Below are positions 16,307 to 24,907 of a DNA stretch of 64,000 nt, piece after piece. The position numbers were made by a program, and so were the translations under genes. The stretch is from contig CP075366.1 of NCBI GenBank assembly GCA_019454145.1, forward strand, positions 62,001 through 126,000, in the 5' to 3' direction. Positions within the stretch are counted from its first letter, which is position 1; the number at the start of each line of letters is the position of its first letter. The stretch is from Fimbriimonadaceae bacterium. GTDB taxonomy: Bacteria; Armatimonadota; Fimbriimonadia; Fimbriimonadales; Fimbriimonadaceae. Below the pieces are notes generated by a model that ran no database searches, was not told where the DNA came from, and saw only the letters and a program-made list of their open reading frames with translations.

Positions 16307-17205
16307 TAATTGCCCCAGTCCCGGCTCCATCCCTTATTGGTTGTCGCAGCCCCTTTCCATTTGTCCGCTTTATACAGAACGTGATAGAGGGTTCCGGTAG
16401 GAACATGCTTTGCGTGTCCATCGGCGTAGGAAGCTGTTGTTCCATTGCCGGAGATAAGGTTTTTTCGCCATCCGAGCGGTTCAATTGTCAATGATCCGTT
16501 TACGTTATAGGCTTGACCGTTTCCTGGATCAGAAGGTCCCCAGACTGCAATATCACGCACGTCACCCGTAGGGGAAGCGATTGCATATTGAGGAGGGCGG
16601 CTTAACTGAGATCCGTCGGTGAACGAAAGGGTTTCGGCTGGTGATGCCAGGATTGTTGACGAAGCGGGGTAGTTATACGAAAGATCGGCATATTCGCCAT
16701 ATGCTGCGGTTGTTCTCGTAACACAAACCCCAGTTGTGAGCAGGTTAATGGTTCTCGCACATGTAGAAAATCCGCCGAGTGTCCAGTGGTTATATGCAAA
16801 TGTGTTATAGATTTTGCTCGGTCGAATACCATCAGAAAGGGGATTAACCCAAATGTCTTTCAGTTCGCCGTTCTTAGAGTTGACGCCATTCTTGATGTAC
16901 GGATCAATGAGGGTAGGAAACATATATCGAAGGTCAAACACGCTTCCTGTGTCGGATGTGCCGGCACGGGGAGGACAGTCTGCTACAGTGCATCCCATAC
17001 CTGCAGACCACAATGGCCATACATCATCGTAGTCCGCGAGATAAATTTGTGCGGCTGTGTTGATGTTTTTGACGTTGCTGAGAGCTTGAGTTTTCTTTGC
17101 AGCAACCTTTGCTTGCGCGAAAACTGGGAACAAAATTGCTGCAAGGATCGCGATGATCGCGATGACGACGAGCAGTTCGATCAGGGTAAATGCACTCTTT
17201 TTCAT
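16306..17205 (-). CDS. Prepilin-like protein (type IV pilin/pseudopilin N-terminus)
   Basis: About 299 residues from the ATG at 17205, which has GGGAGA upstream; an in-frame ATG at 17229 has no good ribosome site. MKKSAFTLIELLVV is a class III signal cut by prepilin peptidase before Phe6, with Glu5 of the mature chain present. The soluble part carries paired cysteines (GCTVADCPP, CARTINLLTTGVC) and ends with a 'TASYADGHAKHVPTG' segment found in DUF1559-like secreted pilins (H-x-G/DGH type). It is likely a minor pilin or a pseudopilin-anchored surface protein. Confidence 0.88.
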   Translation of the reverse strand: MKKSAFTLIELLVVIAIIAILAAILFPVFAQAKVAAKKTQALSNVKNINTAAQIYLADYDDVWPLWSAGMGCTVADCPPRAGTSDTGSVFDLRYMFPTLIDPYIKNGVNSKNGELKDIWVNPLSDGIRPSKIYNTFAYNHWTLGGFSTCARTINLLTTGVCVTRTTAAYGEYADLSYNYPASSTILASPAETLSFTDGSQLSRPPQYAIASPTGDVRDIAVWGPSDPGNGQAYNVNGSLTIEPLGWRKNLISGNGTTASYADGHAKHVPTGTLYHVLYKADKWKGAATTNKGWSRDWGN

Positions 17206-17253
17206 CAGGTTCAATCTCCCTTGTTTCATAAATGACTCAAGGTAACCAAATTT

Positions 17254-17259
17254 ATTATA
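17254..17259 (-). promoter_or_regulatory. Consensus -10 box upstream of prepilin gene
   Basis: TATAAT on the minus strand, about 50 bases before the start at 17205, in an AT-rich stretch. No convincing -35 hexamer at the usual spacing. Confidence 0.45.
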
Positions 17260-17337
17260 GTGAAAATTTGGAGAATTAAATTAATAAAGAGCAAACATAT
17301 TTTTTCAATTATTTTTACAATTGATACAACGAGTAAT

Positions 17338-17374
17338 GACCGTGCTCTGCCTTACATTAAGGCAGAGCACGGTC
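17338..17374 (-). terminator. Hairpin after small lipoprotein gene
   Basis: A perfect 17-bp stem (core GTGCTCTGCCTTA / TAAGGCAGAGCAC) with loop CAT, starting 8 bases after the lipoprotein stop. The minus strand continues ATTACTCG rather than a T-run, so ending of transcription is likely but not canonical. Confidence 0.65.
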
Positions 17375-17381
17375 TGTTGGT

Positions 17382-17582
17382 CTAGCCGCCGTCGGTTTGT
17401 TGACCGTTGCCGCCACCCCGTTGTTCGGGAGGGACGGTTCCTGCGGGTGGTTCTACGGTTTCTACCTTTCCTTGTCGGGTAGGAACACCTTCATTCGGAT
17501 CAGATGATGAACATCCGCTCAGAAGTGTGGCAATCCCAGACAAGGCAATGCATCCAAGTAAAAGAAACCTTATATTTTTCAT
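17382..17582 (-). CDS. Small lipoprotein, second prepilin-coupled copy
   Basis: 66 residues. The signal peptide ends in the lipobox LLSGC (Cys24); the mature part is short, Pro/Gly/Gln-rich and probably disordered. The ATG overlaps the prepilin stop by four bases (ATGA). It shares no clear sequence identity with the lipoprotein at 16139, only size, lipobox and position. Confidence 0.78.
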   Translation of the reverse strand: MKNIRFLLLGCIALSGIATLLSGCSSSDPNEGVPTRQGKVETVEPPAGTVPPEQRGGGNGQQTDGG

Positions 17583-18571
17583 GGAGCATCCACTGAGTCA
17601 GGTTGGCTTGCTACCGCTGGCTGAGCACTAAAGTCATAATCCGGGCGGAACATGTAGACGTGGCAGAAGTTTTGGTCATACCAACGACCATAAGCTCTGG
17701 TGTCAACGTAGCTCGTAAATGGATCGTTTCTTGGATCCGTCATCGGTCCAGTCGGAACAGTGCTATTGTTGCTCAAACTCAGTCGTCGGAACTTAGCATG
17801 GCTGTCAGCGAAGGTCATAACGATTCCTCGGCTGTAGACATCCCAACCAGATCGGTTTGTGTTCGTGCTTACAAATGAAGTTTCGCCGTTTGTTCGTGCC
17901 AAGCCATTACATCCTGCGGAGCCAGGAACGTAACGACAATCGGATGCAGCAATTCCGCACAAAAGGTTAGGACTTGCATACATGTGACCGTATATTGAAC
18001 GGCGGCCCATACCATCCCAGAAGATTGGTAGTTCAGCAACGCTCGCAATTGCGGTGGAAGAGTAGCCCGTGAGCAAACCGTTATAGGTATAGCTGAAGTA
18101 ACCGGTACCTGAAGTTGGAAGGTTAACACCGCCTGCCCCTTTATTAGCATCTGGAGTCATTGAGAAGGCCAGCTTCGCACGTTCAAAAGTTGCACCAGGA
18201 GAACGATAAAGCTGAAGATTCTTCATGTACGGTTGCATTGCGTTAAATACAAATGCCGAGTTTGCTCCTAATCGATCAATATCGTTTGCAGAAGTTCCGT
18301 ACGTGTAAGCTTTGATCGGAACTGGCACAAAACTGTCCCAAGTCCAGCCGCCGTATGCGGTTGAGCGAACAATTCCAAGTGGGTGAAGATCGTCGTAATC
18401 TGCAAGATAGATTTGAGCCGACGTTCCCAACTGCTTAACGTTGCTAATCGACTGAGTTTTCTTCGCTGCGACTTTCGCCTGCGCGAAAACAGGGAACAGA
18501 ATTGCGGCGAGAATTGCGATTATCGCAATGACCACCAGCAGTTCGATTAATGTAAATGCACTCTTTTTCAT
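17579..18571 (-). CDS. Prepilin-like protein (DUF1559-like)
   Basis: 330 residues. MKKSAFTLIELLVVIAI and the following FPVFAQAKVAAKKTQSISN are nearly identical to the neighbour at 16306-17205, so the two are paralogues in tandem. The C-terminal part contains RGIVMTFADSHAKFRRL, the counterpart of the DGH segment, and a C-terminal Cys region. Expected to be cut by prepilin peptidase and assembled or anchored through the N-terminal helix. A TATAAT box at 18616-18621 (minus) lies 45 bases upstream and GTCAAGGAA precedes the start. Confidence 0.88.
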   Translation of the reverse strand: MKKSAFTLIELLVVIAIIAILAAILFPVFAQAKVAAKKTQSISNVKQLGTSAQIYLADYDDLHPLGIVRSTAYGGWTWDSFVPVPIKAYTYGTSANDIDRLGANSAFVFNAMQPYMKNLQLYRSPGATFERAKLAFSMTPDANKGAGGVNLPTSGTGYFSYTYNGLLTGYSSTAIASVAELPIFWDGMGRRSIYGHMYASPNLLCGIAASDCRYVPGSAGCNGLARTNGETSFVSTNTNRSGWDVYSRGIVMTFADSHAKFRRLSLSNNSTVPTGPMTDPRNDPFTSYVDTRAYGRWYDQNFCHVYMFRPDYDFSAQPAVASQPDSVDAP

Positions 18572-18615
18572 AAGGCAAAAATTCCTTGACTCTAAGTCGG
18601 AGGAAATCCACAGAC

Positions 18616-18621
18616 ATTATA
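18616..18621 (-). promoter_or_regulatory. Consensus -10 box upstream of second prepilin gene
   Basis: TATAAT on the minus strand in the divergent region between the prepilin gene and the ABC ATPase gene. A matching -35 is not evident. Confidence 0.45.
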
Positions 18622-18773
18622 CGGGGATTTATGCCAAGTTCCCAAAAATATTGCAACTTTGATTTTACGGTTGCAAAGGAAATGAAATGTAGGAAAATAC
18701 GATCAACGCAGGCCAATTGGCTATACTAACTCAGCGCAGGGCAGCGTGGCCCATCAGCAACGGAGAAACCTCA

Positions 18774-19907
18774 TTGGCAGGAGTCAGTTTTAAGGGCATT
18801 ACAAAGATTTTCGGCAAAGACGTCAAGGCCGTTAACAATCTCAACCTCGAAATTCAAGACAAGGAATTCATGGTCTTGGTCGGCCCGTCTGGGTGCGGAA
18901 AAACGACCGCTTTACGGATGATTGCCGGGCTGGAAGAAGCAACCGCTGGTGATTTGTACATAGGCGATAAACGGGTCAATGATGTGCCACCCAAAGACCG
19001 CGACATTGCCATGGTCTTCCAAAACTACGCGCTCTACCCTCACATGTCGGTTTACGACAACATCGCATTTGGACTGAGGCTCCGCGAATTAAAAGGATTC
19101 TTCTGGCAACTGGCAAATGCTGGCGAAGCGAAGCGAATTAAGGCCGATATTGATAACCGCGTGAAAGAAGCAGCGAAGATGCTGGACATTGACCACTTGC
19201 TTCACCGCAAGCCGAAAGAACTCTCCGGTGGTCAACGGCAACGGGTTGCTCTTGGACGTGCGATTGTCCGCAAACCAAAAGTCTTTTTGATGGACGAACC
19301 TCTTTCCAATCTGGACGCGAAATTACGTATTCAAACCCGGGCCGAGCTTATTCGTCTGCACCGCGACTTGGGAATCACAACGATTTACGTCACCCACGAC
19401 CAAGTGGAAGCAATGACCATGGGCCAGCGGATAGCGGTCATGTCCGATGGAATTCTCCAGCAATGCGACGAACCAGAAACGGTTTATAACCAGCCAGCCA
19501 ACAAATTCGTCGCTGGATTCGTTGGAGCACCTCCAATGAACTTCGTCGAAGGCTCAATCAGCGGGGGAGCATTTGTTTCTGAAGGCGTGAACTTCGGATT
19601 GCCATCCAATCACCCAGCGGCGGGAATGGAAGGCAAAAAGGTCACTTTTGGAATCCGACCGGAAGATATTTACGATTGCAATACGAGCACTGTGAAAAGC
19701 AACGATAGCAATACATTTGAAGCCACCGTAGACGTCTTGGAAAAACTCGGTGCGGAAGATACCGCCTACCTGAAAATGGGCGATCTTTCCATGACAGCCA
19801 CGCTTGACCCCGCCAACCGTTTAGAAATGGGAAGCAGCGCCAAATTTGTGATGGATTTGAATAAAGTACACATTTTTGACGGAGATTCTGGGGACGCAAT
19901 CAGATAG
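18774..19907 (+). CDS. ugpC: ABC transporter ATPase, UgpC/MsmK (carbohydrate import) type
   Basis: About 377 residues. I choose the TTG at 18774 because GGAGAA lies 6 bases before it and the product then begins MAGVSFKGITKIFG as in the family; an upstream TTG at 18717 adds 19 unlike residues. Walker A GPSGCGKTT, Q-loop FQNYALYPHM, signature LSGGQRQRVALGRA, Walker B VFLMDEPLSNLDA and H-loop VTHDQ are all present, followed by the C-terminal TOBE/MalK-type domain (FGIRPEDIYD). It powers sugar or glycerol-phosphate importers. No permease or binding protein is adjacent, so it may serve several systems. Confidence 0.93.
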   Translation: MAGVSFKGITKIFGKDVKAVNNLNLEIQDKEFMVLVGPSGCGKTTALRMIAGLEEATAGDLYIGDKRVNDVPPKDRDIAMVFQNYALYPHMSVYDNIAFGLRLRELKGFFWQLANAGEAKRIKADIDNRVKEAAKMLDIDHLLHRKPKELSGGQRQRVALGRAIVRKPKVFLMDEPLSNLDAKLRIQTRAELIRLHRDLGITTIYVTHDQVEAMTMGQRIAVMSDGILQQCDEPETVYNQPANKFVAGFVGAPPMNFVEGSISGGAFVSEGVNFGLPSNHPAAGMEGKKVTFGIRPEDIYDCNTSTVKSNDSNTFEATVDVLEKLGAEDTAYLKMGDLSMTATLDPANRLEMGSSAKFVMDLNKVHIFDGDSGDAIR

Positions 19908-19944
19908 ATTGATATTTCCGGGTAAGTCGCGCTATTCTGCGTGA

Positions 19945-20538
19945 ATGGCGCGACTTTCTTATTTGCTATTGCTATCAGTTTTGATAAGCGGATGCACGAA
20001 TAACCCGATTGCAACCGCAATTCCCGCCCCCGATGTACCGGAACTTCACTCGGTTCAAAAGGTGCCGGGAACCGAAATGTCTTTTGTTCTGCCGGATTAT
20101 TTGAAGCAGGAAATGGGTGGGTCGAATAACTTTATGGGTCAGCTTTATTCCCAACTAATGGCTAATGAATCTGGATCGTTATTCCGGTTTTACGAAGGGC
20201 CAGATGTAAACGGCAAAGATTGCATGATTATGATGTCCGCGTTTACGGTTCGCGGCTCTGGCAACAATCCAGAAGGTTCTGTGAACGAAATGGTTGACAT
20301 GATGAGCGGATTCGGCATGACGGGCGGGGAAGTGAGCAAGAGCCAAGTCGAACTCCCGATCGGAAAAGCGTTTCGTGGGGTTATTGCCGGAAGCGAAGGT
20401 GGCCAGTCGGTTGCAACAATTATTTACGCAGGCGAACATGCTGGGCATTACTATCAAGTCATGTTCTTCGAGGTTGGCTCGGGGGACGTTCAACTCACCC
20501 CCGATGAGCAGATCATGGAATCTCTGCGGTTTGAATGA
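19945..20538 (+). CDS. Lipoprotein of unknown function
   Basis: 197 residues. Signal sequence with lipobox LISGC (Cys17). The mature domain looks globular (GTEMSFVLPDYLKQEMGG, DVNGKDCMIMMSAFTVRG, HYYQVMFFEV) and ends LTPDEQIMESLRFE, a layout common in small secreted alpha/beta domains that end with an 'I..SLR' helix. Same strand and close to the ABC ATPase and the next lipoprotein. Confidence 0.75.
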   Translation: MARLSYLLLLSVLISGCTNNPIATAIPAPDVPELHSVQKVPGTEMSFVLPDYLKQEMGGSNNFMGQLYSQLMANESGSLFRFYEGPDVNGKDCMIMMSAFTVRGSGNNPEGSVNEMVDMMSGFGMTGGEVSKSQVELPIGKAFRGVIAGSEGGQSVATIIYAGEHAGHYYQVMFFEVGSGDVQLTPDEQIMESLRFE

Positions 20539-20571
20539 AACCCGTTCTGGGCTTCTGCAATACTATATAGT

Positions 20572-21255
20572 ATGCAAATTGTGAGACTAACGATGCTTGC
20601 GTTATTGCTTGCCGTAGTTGCAGGTTGCATCAATACTGGCGGTCAGACACCAGCCACGGTGTCGGAAAATACCAAACCGATTCCCAAGCGAGAATTGCCG
20701 GAGGATCTGATTGAAGCAGAGCCGGTGAGCGGCATTAATATACCGATGCCAGCCGAGAAATACGAATCGAAAGGTGTCGGTGATGAACTTGAAAAGCTAA
20801 TTCTCACGGATTTTAAAAAAGACTTCACACTTTACAAGATTTACGAATTCCCGACCGAATCAACCAAACCCGAGGTTTTGTACGTATTTACGCGAAAGGA
20901 CAATGGCGGTTCGATCAGCGATCCGAGTAGCGGGGTAACGATAACAAAGAGTCCAATGATTTATTCGTACAAAGGGTTAGCCGATAAGATGTCAGGCGGA
21001 AGGAAGGCTGTCGAGGATACACATTTCATTGGGAAAATAACGATTCCAAACCAAGAAGTTTATGGTTATGTCGGCGCCATCTCTGCCGACTACACTCTCA
21101 AATGGATCTGGTATGTGGTTCAAAAAAAGGATAGGAATTCAGAAATAATGTTTCTTCTACGTTCAAAGGGGCCATTCAAAAACGAACTTCTATCCCAGGC
21201 GATTGAAAGGTGGTGGACTGACTCAGTTTTAGCTAAGAACAACAGTAGTGACTGA
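20572..21255 (+). CDS. Lipoprotein of unknown function
   Basis: 227 residues. Lipobox VVAGC (Cys19), a Pro/Lys linker, then a globular part with no motif I recognise (DFKKDFTLYKIYEFPTESTK, MIYSYKGLADKMSGG). It follows the lipoprotein at 19945 by 33 bases and may be cotranscribed. No sign of a frameshift. Confidence 0.7.
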   Translation: MQIVRLTMLALLLAVVAGCINTGGQTPATVSENTKPIPKRELPEDLIEAEPVSGINIPMPAEKYESKGVGDELEKLILTDFKKDFTLYKIYEFPTESTKPEVLYVFTRKDNGGSISDPSSGVTITKSPMIYSYKGLADKMSGGRKAVEDTHFIGKITIPNQEVYGYVGAISADYTLKWIWYVVQKKDRNSEIMFLLRSKGPFKNELLSQAIERWWTDSVLAKNNSSD

Positions 21256-21326
21256 ATAAAAGCAGCCCAAGTCTAAAATTAGTCCTCAGTGAACTCCATT
21301 GGAAGCTTCGCGTCTCTCCTGCCAAG

Positions 21327-22298
21327 ATGCTAAGTTCTCTGATCGCCGCAACGTTACTTGGCCAGCCGAAGACGTTTTCTAAAACCGTGGCATACCACGA
21401 GAAAATGGAAGGCAACTCCTTGCTGATCATGCAAAACGGCAAGATTATTTTTGAGAAATACGCTGAATCAAGAGGCAGTCAACGCGCAAGCGAATTAGCG
21501 AGCGGAACCAAAAGCTTTGCCGGAGTCGTGGCGATTGCCGCCGAAGAAGATGGTCTCCTCAAACTTACCGATAAAGTCAGCGATACGATTACTGAATGGA
21601 AATCGGATAAGCGCAAGTCTCAGATCACGATTTGGCAACTACTTCATCTTGTCAGCGGTCTTAAGGGTGGCCCAAACCTTCAGCCTCCGGCTTATGCCGA
21701 TGCCATCAAAGAAGAAACTTTCGCTGATCCCAACACAAGGTTTCAATACGGGCCTTCGCCTTTCCAGGTGTTCGGCGAACTCATGAAGCGCAAGCTCAAA
21801 CCGAAAGGCGAAGATTACATCGGCTACTTAGAGCGCCGAGTTCTCAATCCGATTGGATGCAAAATCGGTTTTTGGCGCAAGAAAGCGGGCGATCCCACAA
21901 TCCCTAGCGGTTGCTATATGAACGCAAGGGAATGGGCTAAGTTTGGCGAGTTCGTTCGCAAATATGGCAAATGGGAAGGCAAGCAGCTCATCGCAAAATC
22001 GCAGGTGATGAAGCTGTCGGAATCTAGTGTCCCAAACAAAGAGTACGGGCTAACGTTTTGGACAAGCGGCGATCTTGCTACTGATCCGATTTACAGCAAA
22101 GAGCCAACCATGTTCATGGCTGCGGGAATGGGCAATCAGCGATGTTATATTATTCGGAGTGCGAACCTAGTAGTTGTTCGCCAGGCTCCCGTAATGAGTA
22201 CTCGGCAGTACGACGATGCTGAATTTCTGCAGGCCGTAGCGGCTGATTTGGGACTGCAGATCAAAGTAAACAGTCCAAAGGGACCTGGCGGTGGTTAA
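21327..22298 (+). CDS. Serine beta-lactamase-like hydrolase (class C/esterase family)
   Basis: 323 residues. The nucleophile motif SGTK (Ser59-Lys62) matches SxxK of penicillin-binding-protein-fold hydrolases; WQLLHLVSGL is the typical helix after it, and RFQYGPSPFQVFGELM fits the YxN/Y-x-S region. C-terminal QRCYIIRSANLVVVRQ is the last strand. The start is a weak hydrophobic segment rather than a clear signal peptide. Such proteins act as esterases, amidases or peptidases; beta-lactam resistance should not be assumed. Confidence 0.82.
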   Translation: MLSSLIAATLLGQPKTFSKTVAYHEKMEGNSLLIMQNGKIIFEKYAESRGSQRASELASGTKSFAGVVAIAAEEDGLLKLTDKVSDTITEWKSDKRKSQITIWQLLHLVSGLKGGPNLQPPAYADAIKEETFADPNTRFQYGPSPFQVFGELMKRKLKPKGEDYIGYLERRVLNPIGCKIGFWRKKAGDPTIPSGCYMNAREWAKFGEFVRKYGKWEGKQLIAKSQVMKLSESSVPNKEYGLTFWTSGDLATDPIYSKEPTMFMAAGMGNQRCYIIRSANLVVVRQAPVMSTRQYDDAEFLQAVAADLGLQIKVNSPKGPGGG

Positions 22299-23050
22299 CG
22301 CTTACACTCAATCGTCACTGTGACAGGTTGCTCACCCACACGACCAGTTGCGACTAACGCAGAGCCGTTGAAATCGCCGCAATAAGCCGTTAAGAAACTG
22401 TTTTTATCCCGCGTTGTGAGCGGAGCATCAACACTCGCCGAACCTGCATAGTACATCACATCGTTGATATTGTCGCTATGACCTTGTAGGAACAGAGCGT
22501 GGCCCATCTCGTGAGTAAATGTGTGTTTTAATCCGTCTACAAACTGGGCTTGGGTCATGCCCGGCCAGGTGTTCATCACAATAGAAGCCGATATGATCTG
22601 CCCTGTGCTCGGGTAATAGCTGATCGTTGTGAACGCGAGAGTTCCGCCTGCTCCAGGTTGCGCGGAAATCCGGTTTGTGTTGACTTTGATCTTCGCCGCG
22701 CCCGGGTTGGTTGTTTGAGTGAGTTGAGCGTCACCGCTGCTTGCCGTGACCCATCGCTGAGCTCCTTCCCAGAAAATGTCGTTTGTATCGTAATCAACCG
22801 AACTGTATGTCGCAGTTTCGTTTGATTCAAACATGACGGCAAGAGGGAATGAAGGCCAGACAAGGATAACGTTTTGCTCGTTGTCGCCGGGATCGGTTGC
22901 CAACACATAGTTGGGAGTCAAGTAGCTCGGCCCGCAAACAAGCGGAGTACTGCCCGAACCGCCACTTGATGAACCACCTCCGCCACAGCCCAGAATGCCA
23001 ATGGAGATTGCACAAGTTGCCGCGAGCAAAGTAGGTCGGTTCGTCTTCAT
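22295..23050 (-). CDS. Matrixin-like (metzincin) lipoprotein metalloprotease
   Basis: 251 residues from the ATG at 23050; upstream in-frame codons run over the next gene and look non-coding. Lipobox ILGC (Cys22) followed by a Gly/Ser-rich linker. The zinc site HEMGHALFLQGHS (180-192) is the HExxHxxGxxGH variant of matrixin-like proteases with Phe replacing the usual Gly, and DVMYYAG provides the Met-turn. Predicted to cleave proteins at the cell surface. Its stop overlaps the convergent serine hydrolase by four bases. Confidence 0.85.
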   Translation of the reverse strand: MKTNRPTLLAATCAISIGILGCGGGGSSSGGSGSTPLVCGPSYLTPNYVLATDPGDNEQNVILVWPSFPLAVMFESNETATYSSVDYDTNDIFWEGAQRWVTASSGDAQLTQTTNPGAAKIKVNTNRISAQPGAGGTLAFTTISYYPSTGQIISASIVMNTWPGMTQAQFVDGLKHTFTHEMGHALFLQGHSDNINDVMYYAGSASVDAPLTTRDKNSFLTAYCGDFNGSALVATGRVGEQPVTVTIECKR

Positions 23051-23111
23051 ACCAATTCTATAATTGGTTGACGTATTTGCAAAGCCCAGTGTTATTACTG
23101 TGAAAAGTTTT

Positions 23112-23873
23112 TTATTGGCTGACTGATGCCTCTGCCTTGCCTTTGTGAACGGAAATCTGGGTGGTGAGCAGAGTCGCTTTCTTTTTTGGAATACCTGTGA
23201 GCAAAGTCTGAGGCAGATCTTCAAGCAAATCTTTCACTTGGTTTCGGTTGAGCGCCAGCATCTGTTGGAGACAGGCAATCATTTCTTCCGACTTTGGGGC
23301 ACTGACCAGAACAAGGTCGTATGGCTGATCGTCATCGTGAATCGTGAAGTTTTCAAATACTTTCTTAGCGTGGGTGCCTTCATCGGATGCGATTGGAATG
23401 GCTCGGTCGCACTCTTCACAAATCAGGCCAGTTGATTTGTCGCTGTAGTAGTTAAGAGCGTTGCAGAAACCGCAACGCACTTGGTATACGGCGAGAACCT
23501 CGCCATCTACTACCGGAACTTCTCGGTTACAGTGCACACAGCGGAAGTCATCCATTGGCTTAGCTGTCAAAACATTTTTTGTTTGGCAGAAAGGACACTC
23601 AAAATTGAATTCCTTGACCTTGGTGATCCGGGTCATCCGGTACGCGCCATAACCCCCTAATGCTAAGGCAATCACTATCAAAACATAAGCAACGGGGATA
23701 ACACTGCCGTTTTGCAGGTTGGTGTAGTAGGCCATGATGCCAGCGACTATAAGAATAAGAACTGAGCCAACAATGTAAGGAATCCCCTCACTGGCTATCG
23801 CTTCTTTAGCGTATTCCGCCTGAGTAACAGTCGGTTCTTCCGGAGTCTGCAGTTCTTGATCTTGGTCACTCAT
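23112..23873 (-). CDS. Membrane zinc-ribbon protein with ribosomal L7/L12-like C-terminal domain
   Basis: 253 residues in four parts: a polar N-terminus; two membrane helices (about 31-50 and 58-78); two zinc ribbons with CPFC/CVHC (93-115) and CGFC/CEEC (134-155); and residues 184-253 that align by eye to the L7/L12 C-terminal domain (YDLVLVSAPKSEEMIACLQQ, NQVKDLLEDLPQTL, then a last helix and strand). L7/L12 CTDs recruit translation factors on the ribosome; here the domain would sit on the cytoplasmic side of the membrane. The role is unknown. Confidence 0.7.
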   Translation of the reverse strand: MSDQDQELQTPEEPTVTQAEYAKEAIASEGIPYIVGSVLILIVAGIMAYYTNLQNGSVIPVAYVLIVIALALGGYGAYRMTRITKVKEFNFECPFCQTKNVLTAKPMDDFRCVHCNREVPVVDGEVLAVYQVRCGFCNALNYYSDKSTGLICEECDRAIPIASDEGTHAKKVFENFTIHDDDQPYDLVLVSAPKSEEMIACLQQMLALNRNQVKDLLEDLPQTLLTGIPKKKATLLTTQISVHKGKAEASVSQ

Positions 23874-23965
23874 GCTGTTATCTCTTTGCGATTAGTTTAG
23901 ATTAGTATTGTGACGCAAAGGAAGCTTTAACAGATTCAGAAAGAGATTTGTCCAAATAAAAGAGA

Positions 23966-23992
23966 GCCCCTTCCGCAGTGTGCAGAAGGGGC
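23966..23992 (-). terminator. Terminator of third prepilin gene
   Basis: GCCCCTTC and GAAGGGGC arms with an inner GCA/TGC extension; the minus strand continues TCTCTTTTATTT. It follows the gene ending at 24008. Confidence 0.75.
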
Positions 23993-24007
23993 AAGTGATT
24001 ATTCTGT

Positions 24008-24814
24008 TTATCGGAAGCGCCAGATTACAGTTCCAAAGCCGTTGAGAGCTTTAGCGGTGTAAACCTTAGCGTGACCATCAGCAAAAACGATTGGCGTACG
24101 ACCACCGTTCTTTTTATCCGATCCAATCCGTGCGTAGATTGGCTTGAGCGCGCCAGCAGAAAGGCTGGGCGAAGTGGGATAGTTTGCATCACCAGTTTCG
24201 ACAACAAGGTCACGATCTGAGATCAGTGGAAGACCCTTGTAGTAGTCACCATCTGGGGAATTCAAGCCATTGTAAGGATTGAACACATAACCTCGGTGTT
24301 TGGTTGTTGTCACGTCTTTTGGTGCGTTAGCAGTGAGAGCAAACAGTCCAGTTTGAGAAACAAACTCGGCCTGACTAAAGTTGGCTGAACCTGTGAACCC
24401 TTCTGTTCCTGCAGGAGCATTTCCAACAACCGCAGTGCTCGCTGGATCAACGCCAGTTGCGTCGCTGTATCCAACAGATTGATGGCGACGGCTCGCCCAG
24501 TTTTCTGCGTAGCCACCATTTGAATCGGGTGCGCTGAAAATCTGCTTGTTCTTGACGTATGGCTGAAGACCCTGCGTCCAGATGATCGGATCAATAGATG
24601 GATCGGTGCTTCTAGCACTTGCGGGAACGAAGTTATCGTCGTAATCGCCAGCGTAGATCATTACGGAGAGGGAGAGCTCACGCATGTGCGTCAAACTCTG
24701 AGCTTGCTTCGCGGCAGTTTTTGCTTGCGCAAACACAGGGAAGAGTATGGCTGCGAGTATTGCGATGATCGCAATCACAACCAATAGTTCAATCAGTGTG
24801 AATCCTTTTTTCAT
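24008..24814 (-). CDS. Prepilin-like protein, third copy
   Basis: About 268 residues from the ATG at 24814 (22 upstream in-frame codons are unlike the family). MKKGFTLIELLVVIAI is a class III prepilin signal followed by FPVFAQAKTAAKQAQS. The globular part ends with TPIVFADGHAKVYTAK. Unlike the two copies at 16-18.6 kb it is not followed by a lipoprotein but by a terminator. A TATAAT box is at 24840-24845 (minus). It is downstream of the sigma/anti-sigma pair on the same strand and may or may not be in its regulon. Confidence 0.87.
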   Translation of the reverse strand: MKKGFTLIELLVVIAIIAILAAILFPVFAQAKTAAKQAQSLTHMRELSLSVMIYAGDYDDNFVPASARSTDPSIDPIIWTQGLQPYVKNKQIFSAPDSNGGYAENWASRRHQSVGYSDATGVDPASTAVVGNAPAGTEGFTGSANFSQAEFVSQTGLFALTANAPKDVTTTKHRGYVFNPYNGLNSPDGDYYKGLPLISDRDLVVETGDANYPTSPSLSAGALKPIYARIGSDKKNGGRTPIVFADGHAKVYTAKALNGFGTVIWRFR

Positions 24815-24907
24815 GATTTTGTGAATACCTGAGGGCTTGATTATAGAATTATCGACAGAGTGAAAGCTTAGAAAATTCAATCTGAGCTATGTTAGCCCGT
24901 ACTAATA

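Noticed and set aside
21327-22298. Beta-lactamase conferring resistance
   Set aside because: SxxK alone defines a broad hydrolase family; there is no class-specific motif or mobile context.
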